A stretch of 64,000 nucleotides of DNA from Nucisporomicrobium flavum (GCF_016464385.1 NZ_JADMLH010000019.1:1-64000); one strand, 5' to 3'; positions 7,917 to 16,962 are shown, counted from the first letter of the stretch. Made by a program: numbers and translations. The notes: generated by a model not told the origin, from the sequence alone.

Positions 7917-8873
7917 TCACATCAGGCCGGCCGCCTTGAGTGCCTCGGCGGTGACCTCGGTGACCTGGTCGTCCGGCAGCTCGCCGACCTCCCTGAGCGC
8001 CATCCAGCAGGCCTCGGACGTCGACCCGCCCACGTCCCCGACGGTCACGTCCGTCGGCGACTCGACGAAGACCCGGTAGAAGGCGCGTACGCCGTGCCAG
8101 TCGATCGGGTAGCCCTCGGGGCCGAGCGAGGCCGCGTCCCGATGGCTGGCGACGCCGAGAAGCTCCAGGAGGCGCCCCTGCTGGCCGGTCTCCTCGACCA
8201 GCTCGCGAATCAGGGCGGTGCCGGGCTGCTCGCCGTAGTCCGTGCCGCCGCCGGGCAGGTGCCAGCGCCCCTCCCCCGGATACCCCGGAGCGATGCGGGT
8301 CATCAGCAGACGATCAAAAGGATCGGTCGCAATCGCGTACGCGGCGAAGCGCTGCGCGCGGTGCAGCCCATCCGGTCCGGCGTACGCGTAGAACGACGGG
8401 AAGTCGGGCACTTCCTCGGGCCGCAGGTCCGCGGAGGCGGCCGGAAGCCCCAGGGCGGCGGCCGTGAACGGACGCAGCTTCAGCTCCTGAGCTTCCTCGA
8501 GGGTGTGCCACCGAGCCATGTCGGTCGGCTGCCCGACGCGGTCGATGAGGTTCCCGCCGCGGACGGACACCTCGTAGATCAGGCGGTCGGTGTGGATCGT
8601 GACGCCACGGTGCGGCAACGACCTCATGTCGGCCAGGACGTCGCGAAGGCCGGTGACGGCGACGGACAGGCCGGTCTCGGCGGCGGTCTCCCGTACGACG
8701 GTGTGGTTGGGATCCTCACCGTGGTCGACGGCGCCGCCGGGCAACGACCAGACGCCGGGCGTACCCGACCGGGTCGAGGCACGGACGAGAAGGACGCGAC
8801 CTTCGGGGTCGGTCGCGACGGCATATGCCGCGATCCTGCGAAGCGGCTCCAGTGCGGGGGTCACGGGCGGCAT
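7917..8873 (-). CDS. Double-NUDIX hydrolase, paralog with one degenerate box
   Basis: This 318-residue protein has the same two-domain NUDIX layout as the gene downstream. The second box is canonical (GGTDYGEQPGTALIRELVEE). In the first box, GGAVDHGEDPNHTVVRETAAE, the first Glu of the metal-binding EE pair is replaced by Ala, so that site may be weak or dead. Upstream is a relatively AT-rich stretch that likely carries the promoter for both genes. The tandem pair gives four NUDIX modules, three with intact motifs. Substrates are unknown. Confidence 0.9.
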   Translation of the reverse strand: MPPVTPALEPLRRIAAYAVATDPEGRVLLVRASTRSGTPGVWSLPGGAVDHGEDPNHTVVRETAAETGLSVAVTGLRDVLADMRSLPHRGVTIHTDRLIYEVSVRGGNLIDRVGQPTDMARWHTLEEAQELKLRPFTAAALGLPAASADLRPEEVPDFPSFYAYAGPDGLHRAQRFAAYAIATDPFDRLLMTRIAPGYPGEGRWHLPGGGTDYGEQPGTALIRELVEETGQQGRLLELLGVASHRDAASLGPEGYPIDWHGVRAFYRVFVESPTDVTVGDVGGSTSEACWMALREVGELPDDQVTEVTAEALKAAGLM

Positions 8874-9438
8874 CTTGCCCGGTTTATGTTAACTCCAGGA
8901 AACGTCTGTCGGATTCCTGACAGGGCGATAGCCCTCAGTAATCGCAGATCAGGGCGGTTCTGCGCACCGATCGCAGCAAGTATGTAACACACAGCAATGT
9001 GTCGTAACCCACCCGGTTGGGGTGCAGGGGACGGGCCGCCCTGACGGGACGAATCCGGCCGGGCGACGGAGTGGCTGCGGCCCGGACCGACCGCCGACGA
9101 CCGCCGTTCACCGCCGCCGCTTTCCCGCCGACCGCGGCCCTCGTCGCCGCCCTCTTGTCGCCGCCCCTCTGTCGCCGCCCTCTTGTCGCCGCCCCTCTGT
9201 CGCCGCCCTCTTGTCGCCGCCCCTCTGTCGCCGCCGCTCCCCGCTGACGCCCCCGTTCGCCGTCGGCCCCGTCGCCGGCCGGGCCCGCCGCCGATCGCCA
9301 TCGCTCACCGCAGACCGTCCGGGTGGCTTTCCGGGGCGGGTTTCGCGCGGTGCAGTGTCCGTACCCGGGGACGAATCAGGGTCGCTCTCCGGGCAGTCAC
9401 CGAGGTCGGCGAGGCACCCCGGGGACGACCCTTGAGGC
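8874..9438. other. Divergent intergenic region with AT-rich island and minisatellite
   Basis: No gene is supported here. Bases about 8880-9010 are clearly less GC-rich than the surroundings and probably hold the promoter of the leftward NUDIX operon. An imperfect palindrome (8984-9008, GTAACACACAGC and its partner TGTGTCGTAAC) is the best operator candidate. Bases 9143-9240 hold a 28-nt tandem repeat. The right end leads into the small PspC gene. Confidence 0.6.
9143..9240. repeat. 28-nt tandem repeat (two alternating 14-mers)
   Basis: The 14-mers GTCGCCGCCCTCTT and GTCGCCGCCCCTCT alternate three times without error from 9143 to 9226. A diverged seventh 14-mer (9227-9240) follows. The strict alternation means the 28-nt pair was duplicated as a unit. 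Confidence 0.9.
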
Positions 9439-9780
9439 ATGACTCAACCGACTGTCGCCCCGTACAAGCAACTTCGCCGCCCGCTCGACGACCGGATCGT
9501 GGCCGGGGTCTGCAGCGGCATCGGCCGGTACCTGTCCGTCGACCCGGTGCTGATCCGGGTCGGGTTCGCCGTCCTCACGGTGATGACCTGGGGGGTCGGG
9601 CTGCTCGCCTACCCGATCGCATGGTTCCTGATGCCGGAGGAGCCGGCGCCGGCCGGACCCGCCTGGCGCGACCCGGCCGACCCGTCGTGGGGTCAGCCTG
9701 CCGGGTACCCGGCCGGGCCGGCGTGGACGCAGCCCGCCGCCGGCCAGCCGGGCCCGACGAGCACGCCGCCGGCAGCCTGA
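9439..9780 (+). CDS. Small PspC-domain membrane protein
   Basis: The 113-residue protein has an N-terminal PspC domain (residues about 9-65: LDDRIVAGVCSGIGRYLSVDPVL, then a membrane helix VGFAVLTVMTWGVGLLAYPI). A cytoplasmic tail rich in Pro, Ala, Gly and Trp follows (residues about 70-113). It is a paralog of the PspC parts of the sensor kinase and the LiaF-like protein near the left end. PspC proteins usually sense or buffer membrane stress; no more precise role can be read. It shares the upstream decamer ATCAGGGTCG with the other rightward pspC gene. Confidence 0.9.
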   Translation: MTQPTVAPYKQLRRPLDDRIVAGVCSGIGRYLSVDPVLIRVGFAVLTVMTWGVGLLAYPIAWFLMPEEPAPAGPAWRDPADPSWGQPAGYPAGPAWTQPAAGQPGPTSTPPAA

Positions 9781-10355
9781 CACCTGCCAGGCGGTGTCCC
9801 GCCGGGAGGGTGGACGATGAGCGCCGCGCACGGGCGAAACCGGCCGGGCCGGCTGCGGAAAGCGGCCGATACGCCACGGTGAGCAGGCACGACGCGTGCG
9901 TGGTGGTCACGGTGGGCCCGGCACGACCGGCCGGCGTGGGACGGCGCCAGCCGCAGACCCGGCACGGCCTGGCCCGCACGGCCTGGCCGGCCCGGCCCGG
10001 CACGGCACGGCACGGCACGGCCAGCGCAGCGCAAGCCCGCACACCCAGCGCGAACCGCCCGGCACGACCCGCCCGGCGTAACGCGGCGCAAGCCCGCAGA
10101 CCCAGCGCGGCCCGGCCAGCGCAGCCCGGCGCAAACCGCGGGCTCGACGCGACTCGGCGCAGCGCGAGCGGCGGCGCAAGCCCGCGGCGGATCGCAATCC
10201 TGGCGCGGCGGAACCGGAGCGCCGCCGAGGCGCGGCCGGGGCTCAGCCTGAGCGGGCCGGTGCGGCCGGGGCTCAGCCTGAGCGGGCCGGTGCGGCCGGG
10301 GCTCAGCCTGAGCGGGCCGGTACGGCCGGGGCTCAGCCTGAGCGGGCCGGTGGGG
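9781..10355. other. Convergent gene-free tract rich in repeats
   Basis: The 575 bases between the small pspC gene and the end of guaA contain no convincing gene. They are built of GC-rich imperfect repeats: CGGCAC/CGGCC runs near 9985-10020, the string GCGCAAGCCCGC three times between about 10028 and 10185, and a 30-nt array at 10231-10350. Long open frames here are a by-product of extreme GC content. Confidence 0.7.
10231..10350. repeat. Four copies of a 30-nt hairpin-containing repeat
   Basis: Four head-to-tail 30-nt units occupy 10231-10260, 10261-10290, 10291-10320 and 10321-10350, differing only in the first bases. Each contains GCTCA-GCC-TGAGC, a small inverted repeat inside a GC-rich frame. 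Transcripts leaving guaA on the minus strand would carry four successive hairpins. The array starts 6 nt beyond the guaA stop codon and may act as its terminator or 3-prime stabiliser. Confidence 0.9.
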
Positions 10356-11909
10356 TTACTCCCACTCGATCGTGCCCGGGGGCTTGCTGGTTACGTCGAG
10401 GACGACTCGGTTGATTTCTCGGACCTCGTTGGTGATGCGGGTGGAGATTGTGGCGATCACGTCGTACGGGAGGCGGGACCAGTCGGCCGTCATGGCGTCT
10501 TCGCTGGAGACCGGGCGGAGGACGATCGGGTGGCCGTAGGTGCGGCCGTCGCCCTGGACGCCGACGCTGCGGACGTCCGCGAGGAGGACCACCGGGAACT
10601 GCCAGACGTCGCGGTCGAGGCCCGCCGCGGTGAGTTCTTCGCGGGCGATGAGGTCGGCTGCGCGGAGGATGTCGAGGCGTTCGCGGTCGACCGCGCCGAT
10701 GATGCGGATGGCGAGGCCCGGGCCCGGGAACGGGTGGCGCTGGACGATCTCCTCGGGGAGGCCGAGCTCGGCGCCGAGGGCGCGTACCTCGTCCTTGAAG
10801 AGGGTGCGGAGCGGCTCGATCAGGGCGAACTGCAGGTCGTCCGGGAGGCCGCCGACGTTGTGGTGCGACTTGATGTTGGCAGTGCCCGTGCCACCGCCCG
10901 ACTCGACCACATCCGGGTAGAGGGTGCCCTGGACGAGGAACTCGATGTGGCGCTCGGCGTCGAGCTCGCGGGCCGCCGCCTCGAAGGTACGGATGAACTC
11001 CCGGCCGATGATCTTGCGCTTCTGCTCGGGGTCGGTGACGCCGGCGAGGTGGCCTAGGAACTGGTCGGAGGCGTCGACCACCTTGAGCCGGATGCCGGTC
11101 GCCGCGACGTAGTCCTTCTCGACCTGCTCGGCCTCGCCCGCGCGCAGCAGGCCGTGGTCGACGAAGATGCAGGTCAGCTGGTCGCCGACCGCCTTGTGGA
11201 CGAGCGCCGCCGCGACGGCCGAGTCGACGCCGCCGGACAGGCCGCAGATCACCTGCTTGTCGCCGACCTGCTCGCGGATCGCGGCGACCTGGTCCTCGAT
11301 GATGTTCGTCGGGGTCCAGGTGGGCTCGATGCCCGCGATGTCGTACAGGAAGCGCTGCAGCATCTCCTGGCCCTGCTGGGTGTGCGCCACCTCGGGGTGG
11401 AACTGCACGCCGGCGCGGCGGGTGCCGAGGTCCTCGAACGCGGCGACGGGCGCGCCGGCCGAGGAGGCGGTCACCGAGAAGCCGGACGGCGCCTCCGTCA
11501 CCGAGTCGCCGTGCGACATCCAGACGGGCAGGTCCGCGGGCAGTTCGCGCAGCAGCGTCCCGGCCTGGGAGGCGGGGGCGAGAAGGGTGCGCCCGTACTC
11601 CCGGGATCCGGTGTGCGCGACGGTGCCGCCGAGCGCCTGGGCCATGGCCTGGAAGCCGTAGCAGATGCCGAACACCGGCACGTCGTTGGCGAACAGCGAC
11701 GGGTCGAGCACCGGGGCGCCGGGCTCGTACACACTGGACGGTCCGCCGGACAGGATGATCGCGGCCGGCTTCTTGGCGAGCATCTCCGCGACCGGCATCG
11801 AGTGCGGCACGATCTCGGAGTAGACCCGCGCCTCGCGGACCCGGCGGGCGATCAGCTGGGCGTACTGGGCGCCGAAGTCGACGACAAGGACCGGACGCGG
11901 TGTGCTCAT
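10356..11909 (-). CDS. guaA: GMP synthase (glutamine-hydrolysing)
   Basis: GuaA converts XMP, ATP and glutamine to GMP, the last step of guanine nucleotide synthesis. At 517 residues it has the usual length. The N-terminal class I amidotransferase has the nucleophilic Cys in GICYGFQ and the His/Glu pair in [10 protein letters not shown]. The ATP pyrophosphatase has the PP-loop SGGVDSAV. The C-terminal dimerisation domain ends in the typical KPPGTIEWE. It stands apart from guaB and guaB3, about 7 kb away on the same strand, separated by peptidase genes. Confidence 0.98.
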   Translation of the reverse strand: MSTPRPVLVVDFGAQYAQLIARRVREARVYSEIVPHSMPVAEMLAKKPAAIILSGGPSSVYEPGAPVLDPSLFANDVPVFGICYGFQAMAQALGGTVAHTGSREYGRTLLAPASQAGTLLRELPADLPVWMSHGDSVTEAPSGFSVTASSAGAPVAAFEDLGTRRAGVQFHPEVAHTQQGQEMLQRFLYDIAGIEPTWTPTNIIEDQVAAIREQVGDKQVICGLSGGVDSAVAAALVHKAVGDQLTCIFVDHGLLRAGEAEQVEKDYVAATGIRLKVVDASDQFLGHLAGVTDPEQKRKIIGREFIRTFEAAARELDAERHIEFLVQGTLYPDVVESGGGTGTANIKSHHNVGGLPDDLQFALIEPLRTLFKDEVRALGAELGLPEEIVQRHPFPGPGLAIRIIGAVDRERLDILRAADLIAREELTAAGLDRDVWQFPVVLLADVRSVGVQGDGRTYGHPIVLRPVSSEDAMTADWSRLPYDVIATISTRITNEVREINRVVLDVTSKPPGTIEWE

Positions 11910-11962
11910 GGCCCGCGAGTTTACCGGCGGGAGGGACGGCCCTCCCGGCCCGGGGCGGCAGC

Positions 11963-11971
11963 TGTGGACAA
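11963..11971 (-). promoter_or_regulatory. Single DnaA-box-like site near guaA
   Basis: TTGTCCACA on the minus strand matches the actinobacterial DnaA box. It lies 54 nt upstream of the guaA start, in the 87-nt gap after the subtilase gene. A single 9-mer can occur by chance; it is listed because a cluster of the same motif occurs near 47.2 kb. Confidence 0.35.
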
Positions 11972-11996
11972 CCGCACCGGAACCGGCGAGGGGACG

Positions 11997-13703
11997 TCAG
12001 CGGTACCAGGTGCGGGCGGGAGCGTACGAGACGTTGCCTGCACGGTCGTAGGCGCGGATCTGGACCTTGAGTTTGCTGCCGAACTTCCACGTCTGTACGG
12101 CGAAGGTGTGCGTGCTGCCCGCGTACCGTTGAATGATCTTGCCGTTGACCAGCAGTTCCATGCTCCGGATGCCGTTGCGGTCCGTGGCCTGGGCGCCCAC
12201 GTAGCGGGTCTTGCGAATGTGGCGGGTGCCGCTGGCCGGGCCCGAGGTGATCCGGACCGCCGGTCCCCAGTTGTCGACGAGGACCTTGCGGGTGGCGGTC
12301 GCCACGTTGCCGCCACGGTCGTACGCGCGCAGCATGAGCGTCATCGTCCCGCCGCGGATCGCCGGCCGCCACGCGAGCGTGTACGGCGCCACCCGGTCGA
12401 CGTTGACGACCACGCCGCCGGCGAGCAGTTCGACCTTGGCGATGCCGATGTCGTCGGTGGCCTTGGCGCTCACCTTGACCGTGCCGCGGACGAGAGCCGA
12501 GGCGGACGGCGACACGAACGACGTGGCCGGAGCGACCGCGTCGTCGGCGACCGGCAGCGACGCGAGGGCCGCCGCGGCGTTGACGCGGCCCGAGGAGGAG
12601 GCGACCCAGCCGCCCGTGATCTTGTCCGCCGACGTGGTGAGGGCGGACCGGATCGTCGCGGCGGTCGGGGTGGGCGTGGTCGAGGCCAGCAGCGCCGCGA
12701 CGCCGGCCGCGAACGGCGTGGCGGACGACGTACCGCAGAACTGGGTGACGATGCCGTTCATGGACTGGGCCGGGTTGCAGCCCGGCGCCGCGAGATCCAC
12801 CCAGCTGCTGCCGTAGTTCGACCACGAGTAGCGGGTGTCGGTGCTGGTGGAGGCGCCGACCGCGATCACCGACGGGATGGCCGCCGGGTAGTGCAGAGCG
12901 GAGCTGCCGTCGTTGCCCGCGGCCGCGAGGACGAGGACGCCCTTGCTACTGGCGTACGCGACGGCGTCCCGCAGCACCTGACTGTCCGAGTCGCCGCCCA
13001 GCGACAGGTTGATGATGTCGGCGCCCTTGTCCGCGGCCCAGCGGATCCCCTCGGCGATGTCGCTGTACGAGCCGACGCCGGACGAGTTGAGCACCTTCAC
13101 CGGCAGGATCTTGCAGAACCAGCAGATGCCCGCGATCCCCACGCCGTTGTCGCCCGAGCCGGCGATGACGTCGGCGGTCGACGTGCCGTGTCCCTGGTCG
13201 TCGGTGGCGTTGCTGTCGTCGTTGACGAAGTCGTACCCGGGCAGGATCCGCCCGGAGAGGTCGGGGAGCGCCTTGACGCCGGTGTCGACCACGGCGACGA
13301 CCACGCCGCCGCGGCCCCGGGTGGTGTCCCAGGCGTCGTCGACGCGGGTCCGGGTGACGCCCCACTGGGCGCCGTACGCGGGGTCGTTCGGGGTGGTGGC
13401 GATGGTGGCGAGGTGGTCCTGCTCGACGTACGCGACGGCGGGATCGGCGCGCAGCACGTCGGCGGCCTCGGTGGCCTGGCCGGCGGGTACGTCCACCGCG
13501 ACCGCGCCGGTCAGCGGTTCGGCGGCGACGACGTCGACGCTCTTCTCCAGGTCCGCGACGACGCCGGCGCTGTCCCCGGCGCGCAGCCCCACGACGAGCG
13601 AGACCGGTTCGGCGTCGGCGGGAGAGGGAGCGGCGAGCACCGGCGAGGGGGCCAGCGCGATGCCACCGGCGATCAGACCGGCCGTCAGTGCACGCAGAAT
13701 CAT
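11997..13703 (-). CDS. Secreted subtilisin-like serine peptidase (S8) with Ig-like repeats
   Basis: This 568-residue exported protease has a signal peptide (residues about 1-24, ending VLAA) and an inhibitor-like propeptide (about 33-105). The S8 domain has the catalytic triad D140 (VVDTG), H172 (GHGTS) and S326 (CGTSSATP). The C-terminal 180 residues are two Ig-like modules of about 90 residues carrying YDRGGNV and YDRAGNV motifs, probably for wall or substrate contact. An unusual C194-W-F-C197 sits just before KILPVKVL. The neighbouring gene encodes a similarly built protease, so the two are tandem paralogs. Confidence 0.95.
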   Translation of the reverse strand: MILRALTAGLIAGGIALAPSPVLAAPSPADAEPVSLVVGLRAGDSAGVVADLEKSVDVVAAEPLTGAVAVDVPAGQATEAADVLRADPAVAYVEQDHLATIATTPNDPAYGAQWGVTRTRVDDAWDTTRGRGGVVVAVVDTGVKALPDLSGRILPGYDFVNDDSNATDDQGHGTSTADVIAGSGDNGVGIAGICWFCKILPVKVLNSSGVGSYSDIAEGIRWAADKGADIINLSLGGDSDSQVLRDAVAYASSKGVLVLAAAGNDGSSALHYPAAIPSVIAVGASTSTDTRYSWSNYGSSWVDLAAPGCNPAQSMNGIVTQFCGTSSATPFAAGVAALLASTTPTPTAATIRSALTTSADKITGGWVASSSGRVNAAAALASLPVADDAVAPATSFVSPSASALVRGTVKVSAKATDDIGIAKVELLAGGVVVNVDRVAPYTLAWRPAIRGGTMTLMLRAYDRGGNVATATRKVLVDNWGPAVRITSGPASGTRHIRKTRYVGAQATDRNGIRSMELLVNGKIIQRYAGSTHTFAVQTWKFGSKLKVQIRAYDRAGNVSYAPARTWYR

Positions 13704-13766
13704 GCCTCCACGCTGGGCCGGGCGGGTGCCGGAACCCGGACCGTACGGGGAGCTATCGGGTAGCAG

Positions 13767-13800
13767 AAAGCCCCTGCCGGGAGCGCTCGGCAGGGGCTTT
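13767..13800 (-). terminator. Terminator of the second subtilase gene
   Basis: A 13-bp GC-rich stem, AAAGCCCCTGCCG paired with CGGCAGGGGCTTT, lies 15 nt beyond the stop of the upstream leftward gene. The T-rich end on the minus strand fits an intrinsic terminator. Confidence 0.85.
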
Positions 13801-13814
13801 CGGTGCTGTTCAGG

Positions 13815-15602
13815 TCAGCGCTTGTACGTCCTCGTCGGCGCGGACTTGACGTTGCCGGCGTTGTCGGTCGCCCGGATCTGCACCTTCATGCCCGAGGCGT
13901 AGCTCGACGCCTTGAAGCTGAAGTTGTACGGCGACGTGGTGTCCGTGGCCTTCACCGAGCCGTTGATCAGCATCTCGACCCGCCGGACGCCGTTCGTGTC
14001 CGAGGCGGTGGCGGCCAGCTTCACCGTGCCGGAGACCGTGGCGCCGCTCGCCGGGCCGCTGGTGATCGTCACCGTCGGCGCGACGTTGTCCGCGATGATC
14101 GAGCGGGTGAAGATCGTACGGTTGCCGGCCTTGTCGTAGACCTTGATCTCGAGCTTGACCTTGCCGTTCTTGCCGGCCGTGTCGTACGTGAACTCGTACG
14201 GCGCGGTGCGGTCCTGGGCCTTGTAGACGCCGTCGGCGAACAGGTCGACGTTGCGCACGCCGGACCAGTTGTCGGCGATGCCGGTGGTCTTGACCGGGAT
14301 CTTGCCGTGCACGCGCCAGCCCTCGCCCGGGGTAGACACGCCGGTGATGGTCGGTGCGGTGGTGTCGGTGCTGACGTTCAGCGCCTTGGCGGCGTCGAGC
14401 ATGCCGTACTTGGCCCAGCCGTTGTCGGCGCCGATCGAGCGGGCCGAGGTGAGCAGCGACCGCTGCAGCGACCAGGCGGTGTAGTCGGGGTGCATGGTCT
14501 TGATGAGGCCGGCCGCGCCGGAGACCATCGGCGCCGCGAACGACGTGCCGGGCTCGCCGGTGTGGTAGTTCTCGTACCGGTCCATGCCGGTGACGATGCC
14601 CGGGGCCGCCATGTCGACCCAGCTGTCGCCGGACTTGTTGTAGCTGGAGAAGCTCGCCCGCTCGTCGGAGTTGCGGTCGGTGGCGCCGACGGCGACCACG
14701 TCCGGGTACGCCGCGGGGTACTGCTTGGTGGTCGCGTACTGCGTGTTGCCGGCGTTACCGGCGGCGGCGACGACGAGCACGCCCTTGAGGTTCGCGTACG
14801 AGACGGCGTCGGCGAGCACCTTGGTGTTCTCGGTGCCGCCCAGCGACATGTTGATGATCTTCGCGCCGTTGCTGGTCGCGTACACGATGCCCTTGGCGAT
14901 GTTGCTGTCGTAGCCGGAGCCGTTCTTGTCCAGCACCTTGACCGGGAGGATCATGCAGCTCCAGCAGCCGCCTGCCATGCCCTTGCCGTTGTTGCCGCGG
15001 GCCGCGATGAGCGACGCGACAGTGGTGCCGTGACCGAAGTCGTCAGCGGTGTTGGTGTTGTTGCTGACGTAGTTGTAGCCGGCCAGCACCGCGCCGGACA
15101 GGTCGCCGACCTTTGCGACGCCGGTGTCCAGCACGGCGATCTTGACGGCGCTGCCCGTCGTCGTCTCCCAGGCCGCGGGAAGGTTCACCTGGTCGACCTC
15201 GGGCTGCAGCCCCGTCCCCTCGGTCCCCACGTACATCGGGTCGTTCGGGTGGACGTCGTACGCCTTGCGGACGCGGTCGACCTCGACGTACGCGACGTTC
15301 GGGTCGCTCTTGAGCGCCTCGACGACCCGCGACCGGCGCGCCTGCGAAACCTCGAGGGTCTGCGCGCGCAGCTCGGACATCGCCTGCTGCGCCGGACCCG
15401 AGGCGTCCACGGCACGGGCACCCATCGCCGAGACGGTACGCATGGGGGCGGCGGCGTCCGCGCCCTTCTTCAGGCCGACGACGAGCCGCACCGGCGCCGA
15501 CGGCGTCTCGTCGGCCAGGGCCCAGGTCGAGATGCCGGCGGTAGCCGCGACGACCGTGGCCGCCAGTGCTCCGACGACGACGCGCCGTGAGACAAGCTTC
15601 AT
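13815..15602 (-). CDS. Secreted subtilisin-like serine peptidase (S8) with Ig-like repeats
   Basis: This 595-residue secreted protease starts at the ATG at complement 15602, preceded by GGGGAGG. It has a signal peptide (residues about 1-30, ending WALA), an inhibitor-like propeptide (about 36-112), and a catalytic domain with D159 (VLDTG), H191 (GHGTT) and S354 (GTSFAAPMV). About 200 C-terminal residues form two Ig-like repeats (YDKAGNR and TDNAGNV). Like its neighbour it carries C213-W-S-C216 before ILPVKVL. A longer open frame extends upstream to 16823 but overlaps the LCP gene and has no signal peptide at its start, so I reject it. The promoter must lie in the 147-nt gap to the divergent LCP gene. 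Confidence 0.95.
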   Translation of the reverse strand: MKLVSRRVVVGALAATVVAATAGISTWALADETPSAPVRLVVGLKKGADAAAPMRTVSAMGARAVDASGPAQQAMSELRAQTLEVSQARRSRVVEALKSDPNVAYVEVDRVRKAYDVHPNDPMYVGTEGTGLQPEVDQVNLPAAWETTTGSAVKIAVLDTGVAKVGDLSGAVLAGYNYVSNNTNTADDFGHGTTVASLIAARGNNGKGMAGGCWSCMILPVKVLDKNGSGYDSNIAKGIVYATSNGAKIINMSLGGTENTKVLADAVSYANLKGVLVVAAAGNAGNTQYATTKQYPAAYPDVVAVGATDRNSDERASFSSYNKSGDSWVDMAAPGIVTGMDRYENYHTGEPGTSFAAPMVSGAAGLIKTMHPDYTAWSLQRSLLTSARSIGADNGWAKYGMLDAAKALNVSTDTTAPTITGVSTPGEGWRVHGKIPVKTTGIADNWSGVRNVDLFADGVYKAQDRTAPYEFTYDTAGKNGKVKLEIKVYDKAGNRTIFTRSIIADNVAPTVTITSGPASGATVSGTVKLAATASDTNGVRRVEMLINGSVKATDTTSPYNFSFKASSYASGMKVQIRATDNAGNVKSAPTRTYKR

Positions 15603-15749
15603 GTAGGACGTGCCTCCCCGTGTTCGACCGCCGCTTGAGCGAATCGCGGCGGTCAGCGTACGGCCGATCTTGTGTTTTTCAATGCCCCGTTCCACAACGC
15701 GAGATTTCATCCCATTGAGCAGGTTGTTGGTGTCGCTTACTGTTCCACC

Positions 15750-16844
15750 ATGCGGAACAACAAGATCCTGTGGACGGCGGCCGCGGTCGTGGTCGTCCTC
15801 CTGGCCGGCGTGGGGATCGCCTTCGCGCTGCGTGCCGACTCGGACGGATCGGACATCACCGCAGCTCCGGCCCCCGCCGCGTCGTCCACGGCACCGGCGC
15901 CGTCGAGCGCTCCCCCGCCGCCCGGAGCCGACATCACCGGCCCGCTGGACCTGCTCCTGATCGGCGTCGACACCCGCGTCAGCATCCCGGACTGGCAGCC
16001 GCATGCCGACGCCATCATGCTGCTGCACGTCGACGAGGGACTCAAGAGCGGATATCTGTACTCGCTGCCGCGGGACCTCCGCGTCGACATCCCCGCGTAC
16101 GCGAAGAACGGCTACGGCGGCGGGCGGCACAAGCTGACCGAGGCGATGTCGTACGGCTCGGAGCTCGCCGGGACGGACAAGGCGAACGTCTTCAACGGGT
16201 ACGAGCTGCTGAGCCGGACGATCGCCGGGTACACCGGCATCAAGAAGTTCGACGCGGGCGCCATCCTGACGTTCAACGGCCTCAGCAAGCTGACCGACGC
16301 CCTCGGCGGCGTCACCATGACCATCGACCAGAAGGTCGTCTCGCACCACCGCAAGCCGGACGGCACCGCACGTCCCCTGCGCGCGGGCGGCGGCGACTAC
16401 GTCGGCCCGCAGGCGACCTACCTCCCCGGGACGCGCACGCTCGTCGGCTGGCAGGCCATCGACTACGCCCGCCAGCGCTACGGGCTGCCGAACGGCGACT
16501 ACGACCGGCAGCGCCACCAGCGGCAGCTCGTCAAGGCCCTGCTCACCAAGGCGGAGACCGCCGGCCTGGCGACCGACCAGGCCAAGCTCCGGTCGGTGCT
16601 GGGCGCGCTGGGGGACACGCTGGTGACGTCGGGGAGCCGGACACCGCTGGAGTACGCGTACGCGCTGCGGGACCTGAAGCCGTCCGGGCTGACGTTGGTG
16701 TCGCTGCCGGGGAGTTCGGTGTTCTCCGGAGGCGGCTACATCGGCGAGCAGTTGACGTCGACGGGGCGCGGCTTCGTGCGGGCGGTGGCGGCCGGGAACC
16801 CGCAGGCGTACCTGGCAAAGCACCCGGAGCTGCGCGCCAAGTAG
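15750..16844 (+). CDS. LytR-CpsA-Psr (LCP) family protein
   Basis: LCP proteins transfer undecaprenyl-linked polymers (teichoic acid, arabinogalactan or capsule) to peptidoglycan on the outer face of the membrane. The 364-residue protein starts at the ATG encoding MRNNKILW and has one membrane anchor (about residues 6-27) and a Pro/Ala-rich linker. The LCP domain has the arginine-rich phosphate-binding features YSLPRDLRVDIP, HKLTEAMSYG, and DYARQR followed by DYDRQRHQRQ. A frame extending 26 codons further upstream lacks a signal anchor at its start and is less likely. Confidence 0.92.
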   Translation: MRNNKILWTAAAVVVVLLAGVGIAFALRADSDGSDITAAPAPAASSTAPAPSSAPPPPGADITGPLDLLLIGVDTRVSIPDWQPHADAIMLLHVDEGLKSGYLYSLPRDLRVDIPAYAKNGYGGGRHKLTEAMSYGSELAGTDKANVFNGYELLSRTIAGYTGIKKFDAGAILTFNGLSKLTDALGGVTMTIDQKVVSHHRKPDGTARPLRAGGGDYVGPQATYLPGTRTLVGWQAIDYARQRYGLPNGDYDRQRHQRQLVKALLTKAETAGLATDQAKLRSVLGALGDTLVTSGSRTPLEYAYALRDLKPSGLTLVSLPGSSVFSGGGYIGEQLTSTGRGFVRAVAAGNPQAYLAKHPELRAK

Positions 16845-16850
16845 GGCCGG

Positions 16851-16940
16851 GCGGGACGGCCGCGGCGCGGAAGCAGCGCGGCGGGACGGCCGCGGCGCGG
16901 GAGCGACCCGGCGGGACGGCTGCGGAGCGGGAGCGACCCG
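16851..16940. repeat. Three 30-nt tandem repeats between convergent genes
   Basis: Units at 16851-16880, 16881-16910 and 16911-16940 all begin GCGGGACGGC and differ at a few positions. A fourth partial unit starts at 16941. The array fills most of the 118-nt gap between the convergent LCP and M1 peptidase genes. The unit length equals that of the array after guaA, but the sequence differs. Confidence 0.85.
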
Positions 16941-16962
16941 GCGGCCGGCGGCGGGTGGGTCG

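Noticed and set aside
13815-16823. A 1002-residue leftward protein covering the second subtilase and the LCP gene
   Set aside because: The N-terminal 400 residues are antisense to the LCP gene and low in recognisable structure. A signal peptide and ribosome site mark the real start at 15602.
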